A stretch of DNA of 64,000 nt from Paenibacillus tundrae (GTDB lineage Bacteria; Bacillota; Bacilli; Paenibacillales; Paenibacillaceae). Both the position numbers and the translations under genes were made by a program. Where the stretch lies: NCBI RefSeq assembly GCF_036884255.1, contig NZ_CP145605.1:3472001-3536000 (forward strand), written 5' to 3'. Each line of letters opens with the position of its first letter. Within the stretch, counting starts at the first letter, position 1. Below, one piece after another: positions 57,563-64,000 of the stretch. A model generated the notes under the pieces. That model had not been told where the DNA came from and made no database searches. It saw nothing but the letters and a program-made list of their open reading frames with translations.

Positions 57563-58542
57563 TTAAAAAATACCTGCTTTAACTGAAGTGTTTTTGATCC
57601 CATAGGTGTCATTCACTACGGTGTTTCCAAAGCTGGTCAAGCTTCCGTTAGGGCCAGTGGCCATATCTAGATATTGCAGCCCTGAGCCATTACCGTACCA
57701 GGACCAAGCCAGCCAGCCTACCCCTTTTTCCTGACCATATTTCATAATCGCATATTCATCAACGTCTCCATTAGTGTGGTATCCACCGAACTCACCAATA
57801 ATTAAGGCTAACCCTTTGTTCAGAACGTTTTCCATATTAGCTTTTACCGTTGCAGCATCTTTACCAGCATACTCGTACATATGAATGGAGAAAACGGTGT
57901 TTTTCTGAGTGTCAGCCGCGAAGACGCTTTGTCCATAATCTACAATGGATTGTGGGTATTGTCCCCAGCCAGCTGCGTCAATAATGAGTGTGTTTTTGAT
58001 TCCCGCATTTCTCAATTTCGGAATAGCTTTCTTATACCCATCTGCCCACGCACTTCCATTCCATGTTCCGTACCACTCATTAGCAATATTTACAATGACA
58101 CGATCTTCCTTGCCAATCAGCGCTTCCTTAATGCTAATCCAGTAATTAACTGCAGCGTCTAACGAATTATAATCGTCTTTTCCTGTTGCATCATGCACTT
58201 CAAGGATAGCAATCATTTTGTTAGCATTCACAATATTGATGATATTTTTAACTGAATTTAAATCATCTTTCGTATATTGGGTACCGTTGGATAAAACAAT
58301 AGGACCGTATTCGCACCCGTTTTTGCAATGGCAGGAATGGCCGTGTTCAGATCGTTTTTGTACCACGAGTGTCCATGGTTAATACCACGCATGTAAAAAG
58401 GCTTACCTGTAGAATCATACAGCTTACCACCACTGACATAAAAACCACTAGCAGCTGATACTTGAGGTGCTGTACTTCCCAATACCGCTAACATAAGTGC
58501 AGCAATTACAGTGAAGATCGTACACTTCTTCCATTTGACCAT
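57563..58542 (-). pseudogene. GH5 endo-beta-1,4-mannanase with a one-base frameshift
   Basis: AGGAGGG precedes ATG 58542. The first frame has a signal peptide (about 1-31, cut at VSAAS) and FYVSGGKLYDSTGKPFYMRG, INHGHSWYKNDLNTAIPAIA, KTGANTV, then shifts. One base is missing at about 58302: GTCCTATTG where GTC CGT ATT GTT is expected. The second frame continues IVLSNGTQYTKDDLNSVKNI with the acid/base in VIVNIANEWYG and the nucleophile in LALIIGEFGGYHT. The restored product (about 326 aa) ends after the catalytic module, very like secreted Paenibacillus/Bacillus GH5_8 mannanases. A cre site lies upstream. Confidence 0.9.
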
Positions 58543-58604
58543 GCGTTTACCCTCCTAATAACTAATATTACTTTATCGATTAGCTAACATTAGTTATAGT
58601 AAAT

Positions 58605-58618
58605 TGAAAACGCTTACT
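58605..58618 (-). promoter_or_regulatory. cre site upstream of the GH5 mannanase
   Basis: TGAAAACGCTTACT matches the CcpA box, 63 bases before the ATG. It indicates catabolite repression of the mannanase when it was functional. Confidence 0.65.
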
Positions 58619-58720
58619 AGTCAACAATTTTCTATTTATATCCATAATTAAAAGGCTGATTTCATAACTCTTCCAATCGAAGCGTTTAACGTTTACAAGT
58701 GTTCTGCATAAGACAAATCC

Positions 58721-60025
58721 TTAATACGTTGCTTTTGGAGCAAAATGACCTTTGTTCTTAAGCGTATAATCAAAAAAGCGAAGGATGAGTTCATTTTGAG
58801 TTTCGATCGCAACATATTTATCAATGTCTGCTTTTCTACCTTCATGTAACAGGTTTGCTAAGAAAGGAGAATATAAGGGTAGATCAGTTAAACTTAAGTG
58901 TTTAGCACCTTTAAAATGAACGGTGTACGCATCTTTAAAATTTTCATTAGATATACGATTCGCAATATATGAAGAACTGCTACCAAGCTGTATCCACACA
59001 TCATCCGAATAAATATTAAGAAGCGGGATCAAGAAAGGTGCCGATTTTGCAGTTAATTCGTTCGCAACGTGATCATACTCAAGCTCGCTAAAGAACGGAG
59101 CATCTATATTTACTACGGCGATAATATCATCACGCTCCCTGCTCAGAGCTACGCTTGCCGCTCCCCCCATCGAATGACCGAACACGCCTACTTTCTGTGT
59201 ATTGATGAGTTCATATACAGCGTCTTTTTTTAGCTCAACCTGCTCCAGAATCGTATCCATGACAAAATCCATATCATCCATTCGCAATTTCATCCATTTC
59301 TGATTGAGATCGAAATACTCAGCAAGTGAATAAACCCCTTTATTGGCATCGTTAAATTCTTGCAGGTATTCTGAATTTATCGTCACTACCTTCCCATCCT
59401 CGGCAACGGTATAAAAAGAATGATAGGGATGGTCAATTGAAACGACGACATACCCATGGCTTGCAAGCTCTGTAAAGGTAGACGCGTTGCTCGTTTTAAT
59501 ACCGAATGCTCCATGTGAGAATACAAGCAAAGGGTACGTTCCTTCTGTCTGTTCAGGATACCAGAATTCCACGTTAACAGATCGCTTGTCACCCTGGTTC
59601 GAGAATTCTTCGATACGGTTCTTGTCCTCATAACTGTAAGTGGCGGTCGCCACTGGATATGGCCCTGTCACTTGAGGCAGCCTATGCTGTGGAAAAAGTA
59701 AAGCAGGTACAAGAGTAATGATAACGACCAACGCTAACAAAAGGTATTTCCATACCGTAGAGAACATTTTGTAAGGACGAATATATACTTGTTTGCGCAA
59801 GAGTGTAACGATTCCCTTGAACGCTAATAGTAAGAGCAAGCCAGCAAATAGTGCCCAAGTGTACTCCCATACAACAACTCCCCCTAAGATCAACATCACA
59901 AATCCTATACACATTATTATTCTCGTCCAACTCTTAATCCTGCTGCGACTTTGCTTCGTTTCAATGGAATAAACGGCAATAGCTAATTCAACAACCAACG
60001 TAACAATAAGTATTACAATCTCCAT
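58721..60025 (-). CDS. Membrane-anchored alpha/beta hydrolase (PAF-acetylhydrolase/dienelactone-like)
   Basis: 434 aa. Four hydrophobic segments lie in the first 125 residues (MEIVILIVTLVVELAIAVYS, IIMCIGFVMLILGGVVVWEY, WALFAGLLLLLAFKGIV, YLLLALVVIITLVPALLF). The hydrolase domain (about 150-434) has LLVFSHGAFGIKTSNASTFT (oxyanion), VVVSIDHPYHSF, the nucleophile in KVGVFGHSMGGAASVAL (about 288) and His in FKGAKHLSLTDL. The active site is probably outside the membrane. Substrate unknown. GGAG precedes ATG by 11. Confidence 0.85.
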   Translation of the reverse strand: MEIVILIVTLVVELAIAVYSIETKQSRSRIKSWTRIIMCIGFVMLILGGVVVWEYTWALFAGLLLLLAFKGIVTLLRKQVYIRPYKMFSTVWKYLLLALVVIITLVPALLFPQHRLPQVTGPYPVATATYSYEDKNRIEEFSNQGDKRSVNVEFWYPEQTEGTYPLLVFSHGAFGIKTSNASTFTELASHGYVVVSIDHPYHSFYTVAEDGKVVTINSEYLQEFNDANKGVYSLAEYFDLNQKWMKLRMDDMDFVMDTILEQVELKKDAVYELINTQKVGVFGHSMGGAASVALSRERDDIIAVVNIDAPFFSELEYDHVANELTAKSAPFLIPLLNIYSDDVWIQLGSSSSYIANRISNENFKDAYTVHFKGAKHLSLTDLPLYSPFLANLLHEGRKADIDKYVAIETQNELILRFFDYTLKNKGHFAPKATY

Positions 60026-60201
60026 AAGCTTCTCTGCTCCTTCTCCAACTTTTTATGCGTTCATCATAATAAATGGAAGAGAAGGTGTATACGTATAAAC
60101 GATAAGCTGTAGCTGAGAGCTAATAAGTTGTAACATAAAGTGCAATTTTTGTATTTTTACTGTGAATACGACTCTATTGAGAAGTCATTTGTGTGTATCT
60201 T

Positions 60202-60630
60202 CTAAAGCTCTTTCTTAAATGTTTTTAGTCTTTCATTAATCTGTTGAGCTTCCTTCTTGTCAGTCCTATAGGTCAGCAGACGAACGATCGTGTATACTGC
60301 GGCAATCTGCAAAACCAGTAATAGTATGCTGGAAGTAGAATTAGTAAGATTTAATAGGATAGCCAGAGAGATTAGAAGAGCTTCAAGAATAAAGAAATGC
60401 AAAACCACCCGGAAACGCATTGCATTCTCACTAATCGGATGCCGTGTATGTAAAATAAGTCCAGTTAAAGCACCGAGAAAAGAAAAAGCCATAATGACAA
60501 AAACCGAATTCAATTCGAAACTTGCATCAGGAGTATAGACTTGTCTCAGAACAGCGATGATGATCATGATGGAAGCAAATATGATTAAGAAGTCTCTGAT
60601 GGTTTCTCTGATAAGATCGGAATACTTCAC
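60202..60630 (-). CDS. DUF3021 membrane protein
   Basis: 142 aa with a GTG start after GGGGGG. Four membrane segments (FLIIFASIMIIIAVLRQVYT; SVFVIMAFSFLGALTGLILH; VVLHFFILEALLISLAILLN; ILLLVLQIAAVYTIVRLL) and a basic tail. DUF3021 proteins are almost always encoded beside a LytTR regulator, as here (12 bases apart), and are thought to modulate it. Confidence 0.88.
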   Translation of the reverse strand: MKYSDLIRETIRDFLIIFASIMIIIAVLRQVYTPDASFELNSVFVIMAFSFLGALTGLILHTRHPISENAMRFRVVLHFFILEALLISLAILLNLTNSTSSILLLVLQIAAVYTIVRLLTYRTDKKEAQQINERLKTFKKEL

Positions 60631-60642
60631 ATTATCCCCCCT

Positions 60643-61089
60643 TTATAATCCAAGCATTTGTTTAAGTATTGGCACATACTGACGAGATATGATTACCTTT
60701 TCCCCATTATCCAATAATGCTAGAAAACGACCGCTAATCGACGGATGAATACTGGCAATCTTAGCTATATTTAGAATGGTTGATTTGGAAGCACGAAAAC
60801 AATGTTTATCTCTATAAAGTTCCTCCAGTTCATATAGTTTTTGTTTAACTTCATGAACATTGTTCTCACCATATGCGAATACTTTTCCATCCACAGCTTC
60901 AAAATAATAAATATCACTAAGTTTAATGCGGCTGATCTCATCCTCATGATAACCAAGAATAATGCACGTTTCGGTTTTAATTTTATTAACGAGTCTGTGT
61001 ACTTCTTCATTTTCTTCGTGACACCTGATGCGGATTTCTTCTTCTTCAGTATGGTCTATTACTTCAATAGAAATTTTGATCGAAATCAC
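60643..61089 (-). CDS. LytTR-domain DNA-binding regulator
   Basis: About 148 aa. The LytTR domain (about 50-148) reads ISRIKLSDIYYFEAVDGKVF, YELEELYRDKHCFRASKSTI, LNIAKIASIHPSISGRFLAL and NGEKVIISRQYVPILKQML. There is no receiver domain, as in the DUF3021-paired group. The start is unclear: GTG 61089 lies directly after GAGG, whereas the position where relatives start (KISIEV) carries ATC in place of ATG. It is likely autoregulated with DUF3021. Confidence 0.87.
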   Translation of the reverse strand: MISIKISIEVIDHTEEEEIRIRCHEENEEVHRLVNKIKTETCIILGYHEDEISRIKLSDIYYFEAVDGKVFAYGENNVHEVKQKLYELEELYRDKHCFRASKSTILNIAKIASIHPSISGRFLALLDNGEKVIISRQYVPILKQMLGL

Positions 61090-61220
61090 CCTCGAACTTT
61101 TAAATTAAACTTCAAAGAGAGAATTAACTTAACAGTCCACGTTTTCTCCTAATCACCTCCAAAAGCTTATTATTACTATTATATTTTATAAGAACTACTT
61201 CTTCTTTATTTTTTTACACC

Positions 61221-61242
61221 AAAAAAGCGCCCCTAGGCGCTC
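61221..61242 (-). terminator. Terminator after the ferredoxin-NADP reductase gene
   Basis: Minus strand GAGCGCC, TAGG, GGCGCTTTTTTGG. Confidence 0.9.
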
Positions 61243-61309
61243 TTATTGAATCATTAATTTTTTCCACTATAATCTCTTCTCACAACTTCGCCCTAATGAT
61301 AGCAAACCT

Positions 61310-62347
61310 CTATTCAACAGATACGCCAAGCGCCTTGTTTTTTTCTTTGAACCTCTCGTTATGAGACGATACATAGGCCATTCTCGGCGCCTCGGGATCC
61401 AAATACAGTTTAGCGCTATTAAGCGCTAATGCTGCATCCGTGAACGCTCCAGCAATCAGGTTGAGCTTACTTTCGTAATTGGCGAAGTCGCCAGCCCCGA
61501 AGATGCCTGGTAAGTTCGTCTCCAATTTCGGACTGACAAATATGTTCCAGTCATCCATGTCCAGTCCCCAATCCTTGATACCTGTAAAATCGGATTTTAG
61601 ACCGTGGTTGACAATAACCTCGTCTATTTCCAGCTCGCGTGATTCCCCTGATTCGATATGTGCAATCGTCACTCGTTCAATTGTATTCCCATTACCGCTG
61701 TATAATTGCGTGACTTCATATGGTGTGAGCACCTCGGCAGAAGACTCTTTCATTCGAGCAATGTTTTTCTCATGTCCGCCGAAACGGTCGCGCCGATGTA
61801 CGACTGTAACCTGAGCAGCGATAGGAACTAACTCGTTTGCCCAATCAACAGCCGAATTCCCCCCACCTGAAATAAGCACCCGCTTTCCTCTGAATGGCTC
61901 CAGCTCCTGCACCGTATAGTGCAGATTGGATACCTCATAGCGCTCAGCCCCTTCCAGCTCTAGCTTCGCCATACGCAGAATGCCGCGGCCAATAGCCAAA
62001 ATGACCGTGCGTGTCCAGTGCCTCTCTCCCGTCGCCGCCTCCAGAATGTACGTTGAATCCGCTTGTTTCTCCAAACCGATAATGTGCTGACCAAATACAA
62101 TGGTTGGGTCGAACGTCCTCGCCTGCTCAGACAATTGTGCTATCAACGTCTCACATAGGATCGGTGTTACCCCTCCAACATCCCATATCATTTTCTCGGG
62201 ATATATCAGCATCCGCCCGCCAAGCTCGTCTTTCGCTTCGATTAACTTCGTCTTCAAATCGCGCATTCCACTATAAAATGCAGTATACATTCCTGCAGGA
62301 CCACCGCCGATAATTGTCACATCGTATAATTCAAGCTGATCTGTCAA
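61310..62347 (-). CDS. Ferredoxin--NADP reductase type 2 (YumC-like)
   Basis: 345 aa with a TTG start at 62347 (7 bases after GAGGAGG); the ATG at 62410 lies inside the Fur box region and was rejected. The FAD motif is [20 protein letters not shown] (about 6-25). [12 protein letters not shown] follows. The NADP motif is [19 protein letters not shown] (about 155-173). There is no CxxC, which separates it from thioredoxin reductase. [20 protein letters not shown] (about 285) closes the FAD site. It reduces ferredoxin or flavodoxin, or supplies electrons for iron release. Its Fur box ties it to iron supply. Confidence 0.9.
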   Translation of the reverse strand: MTDQLELYDVTIIGGGPAGMYTAFYSGMRDLKTKLIEAKDELGGRMLIYPEKMIWDVGGVTPILCETLIAQLSEQARTFDPTIVFGQHIIGLEKQADSTYILEAATGERHWTRTVILAIGRGILRMAKLELEGAERYEVSNLHYTVQELEPFRGKRVLISGGGNSAVDWANELVPIAAQVTVVHRRDRFGGHEKNIARMKESSAEVLTPYEVTQLYSGNGNTIERVTIAHIESGESRELEIDEVIVNHGLKSDFTGIKDWGLDMDDWNIFVSPKLETNLPGIFGAGDFANYESKLNLIAGAFTDAALALNSAKLYLDPEAPRMAYVSSHNERFKEKNKALGVSVE

Positions 62348-62388
62348 TGCATATCCTCCTCTAGCCAACTCATCTACACCCAAGCTAC

Positions 62389-62403
62389 TGATAATCATTA
62401 TCA
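62389..62403 (-). promoter_or_regulatory. Fur box upstream of the ferredoxin-NADP reductase
   Basis: TGATAATGATTATCA on the minus strand is a perfect 7-1-7 Fur box, 42 bases before the TTG start. Confidence 0.9.
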
Positions 62404-62519
62404 TCTTCATTGTAGCTTCGGCAAAGGCCTAATAACAATGGACAGAATCGACAGTGGCTTTGTACAAAATGGAGAATGCAAATCTTCCAGACGCAGCCAC
62501 AACTATATACCCAGTTATA

Positions 62520-64000
62520 TCAAGCTAAAGATCGTAGGATATCATCAATTTTTTTGCTGTTCGAAATAATTCCGTTATTCATCCAGGTTAGAAAATCCAC
62601 TTCGTAAACCTGGTTATGCCGTACAGCTGGTAGATCAAGCCACTCTGGCTGCTTCAGAAGTTCCCTCTCCTTACCTTCTGCCTGGCTGTGCCACTTATCA
62701 AATGTAATAAACAGATGATCCGCATGCAACCTATGTAAATCATCTACAGAGAGATTGAACATACCTGGTCTATTTGCCTTAGAAAATACACCTACTGCCG
62801 CATGGGAGTGTAAACCAACATCGCCATAAAGGACAGTTGAAACAAAGCCTTGACCTTCATTGGTATATTGAATGATGTGATCTGCCGAAATACGCAGAAA
62901 AGCAACCGTTTCGCCTTTCATCATCTGACTCAGTGTATAACTAGCGCTCCTTGCCTTGAAATCATACTTGGCGATCGCATCATCGGCTAACTCCATCCGA
63001 CCAAAATAATCAGCAACGGTCCGTAGGAGTGTACGCCAGTTATTGGTCTGCTCACGTAGAATACACGTGTTGGATATGCGTCGACACTGCGAATACTGCT
63101 GTTGCTCATAACGATCCATAAGTAATATTAGATCCGGTTTATAATTGGAAAGTGTGTCAAAGTTACCACCATTTTCGTCGAACGTCGGAATATGATTTAA
63201 GCCTAGGTAGTCTTGTTTACCCCACTTTGCATGACTATATTGGGCGATAGGCTGCATATCTAGAGCAACGATAAAATCCTCCAAATACGGTGCGACTACT
63301 CTAAGCTCTCCCTTACGACTCCGACGATATTGTCCTGGAGACATACCCACCGTCTGCTTGAAACGACGATTAAAATAATATTCATTGTTAAAGCCTGCAT
63401 TCAGCGCAATATCGAGCAACTTATCATCGGCACTTGTGAGCCACCTCTTGGCTTGATTAATGCGTACTTCATTTAAGTACTGGAGCGGTACTTGACCCGT
63501 AGCCTCTTTGAACAGACGGGTATATTTCCAGCGATCAATACCTGCGAGAGATGCAAGCTCCTCTACAGTTAGAAGCTCGCGGTAGTATTGATGAATATGC
63601 TGTATGCTAAGCTCCACGCCTTGCTGTTCAATATCCGTACCCTTATCTTCGCACGTAAGTGCATTCTGCCGGAATAAGAAGAGCAATAGCTCTTGGAATC
63701 TCACAAACCGTTGGAATACTTCAAGCTCATCTCTCGTTCCACGAAGACCATATAATTCATCAAGCAGCTCGATCATCTTCGCAAAAGGTGAGCAGACAAG
63801 CTCATCCTTATCCGGTATCAAGCTCGAAGCTGTCATACTATCGCCTGTTGTAAAGCACACTCGGTAATGACTGCAGCTCATAAGTTCCTGATCAACAGAT
63901 AAAGACCTCCCAGGCTTCTGTAAATAGCATTTCCCCTGTCCCGATCCGCTCGTTAAAATAATCAGTTCATAGTCTTCCTTATCGTTTTGATCCCTGTCGT
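62520..64000 (-). CDS. Btr-like AraC regulator with siderophore-binding-protein domain (5' end outside window)
   Basis: The frame is open to the window edge: 39 more codons lie before the Met at 63881 (EDYELIILTSGSGQGKCYLQ), so at least 492 aa. The N-terminal AraC arm is partial. The HTH pair (about 135-235 of the visible part) has LTVEELASLAGIDRWKYTRL and LLDIALNAGFNNEYYFNRRF. The C-terminal 260 residues are a TroA/FepB-like iron-siderophore binding domain (MQPIAQYSHAKWG, YKPDLILLMDRYEQQQ, NQVYEVDFLTWMNNGI). Bacillus Btr binds bacillibactin this way and activates siderophore uptake genes. It lies upstream of the Fur-boxed reductase on the same strand. Confidence 0.9.
   Translation of the reverse strand, partial: DRDQNDKEDYELIILTSGSGQGKCYLQKPGRSLSVDQELMSCSHYRVCFTTGDSMTASSLIPDKDELVCSPFAKMIELLDELYGLRGTRDELEVFQRFVRFQELLLFLFRQNALTCEDKGTDIEQQGVELSIQHIHQYYRELLTVEELASLAGIDRWKYTRLFKEATGQVPLQYLNEVRINQAKRWLTSADDKLLDIALNAGFNNEYYFNRRFKQTVGMSPGQYRRSRKGELRVVAPYLEDFIVALDMQPIAQYSHAKWGKQDYLGLNHIPTFDENGGNFDTLSNYKPDLILLMDRYEQQQYSQCRRISNTCILREQTNNWRTLLRTVADYFGRMELADDAIAKYDFKARSASYTLSQMMKGETVAFLRISADHIIQYTNEGQGFVSTVLYGDVGLHSHAAVGVFSKANRPGMFNLSVDDLHRLHADHLFITFDKWHSQAEGKERELLKQPEWLDLPAVRHNQVYEVDFLTWMNNGIISNSKKIDDILRSLA

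Noticed and set aside
57563..58542. Programmed ribosomal frameshift in the GH5 gene
   Set aside because: No slippery heptamer or stimulatory structure is visible at the shift; a simple one-base deletion explains it better.

Overview
The window looks like chromosomal DNA of a Paenibacillus-type, low-to-medium G+C, spore-forming Firmicute. This is an inference from several things: strong AGGAGG ribosome sites, a YpeB germination protein, a LicT/RAT beta-glucoside operon, an S-layer-anchored giant exoprotein, many AraC-type regulators beside glycoside hydrolases, and CcpA cre sites. No rRNA, tRNA, CRISPR array or prophage was seen. Genes at both ends run off the window.

Layout. 1-5.1 kb: an incomplete secreted Ig/cadherin-like protein, a stand-alone 91-aa domain resembling the membrane-binding domain of thiol-activated cytolysins, and a large MalT/LAL-type LuxR regulator. 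5.4-7.4 kb: a TetM-like ribosomal-protection GTPase. 7.5-9.2 kb: a ZTP (pfl-motif) riboswitch with terminator in front of a DJ-1/PfpI protein and a GNAT acetyltransferase, flanked by a GNAT tail fragment and a tiny, internally deleted MaoC hot-dog ORF. 9.5-11.1 kb: a BCCT glycine-betaine transporter. 11.1-18.6 kb: a decayed pentapeptide-repeat gene and its intact paralogue bracket a complete licT-bglH-bglP operon (with RAT/terminator and cre) and an RCC1-propeller gene; an internally deleted DUF2750 gene follows.

18.8-26 kb is an accessory, decaying stretch: ypeB without sleB, several small secreted proteins or lipoproteins, an AAA ATPase, gene fragments, three related ~70-bp repeats at 3' ends, and an IS3 remnant fused to a truncated alpha/beta hydrolase. 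26.2-41.3 kb is carbohydrate-oriented: glutathione peroxidase, a 2,443-aa S-layer-anchored DUF5695 multidomain protein, a sugar ABC permease remnant, two AraC regulators, a GH127 beta-L-arabinofuranosidase and a GH35 beta-galactosidase.

41.6-54 kb: a LysR/alpha-beta hydrolase divergent pair, SDR enzymes, a chemoreceptor, an MFS exporter, a DUF5060-type glycosidase broken by a one-base frameshift, an NmrA reductase with a palindromic operator, a Nudix hydrolase, and an SDR gene whose promoter has the 19-bp spacer and inverted repeat typical of MerR-family control. 54-64 kb: small unknown and lipoprotein genes, a nucleoside hydrolase tail, a YHYH/copper-amine-oxidase-stalk protein, a GH5 mannanase also broken by one base, a membrane esterase, a LytTR-DUF3021 pair, a Fur-boxed ferredoxin-NADP reductase and an incomplete Btr-like siderophore-sensing AraC regulator.

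Recurring themes are (i) single-base or internal-deletion gene decay and (ii) conserved hairpin/terminator families placed at the 3' ends of unrelated genes. The strongest regulatory observations are the ZTP riboswitch, the LicT antiterminator, the MerR-type promoter and the Fur box. I did not find a convincing new multi-gene defence or biosynthetic system.
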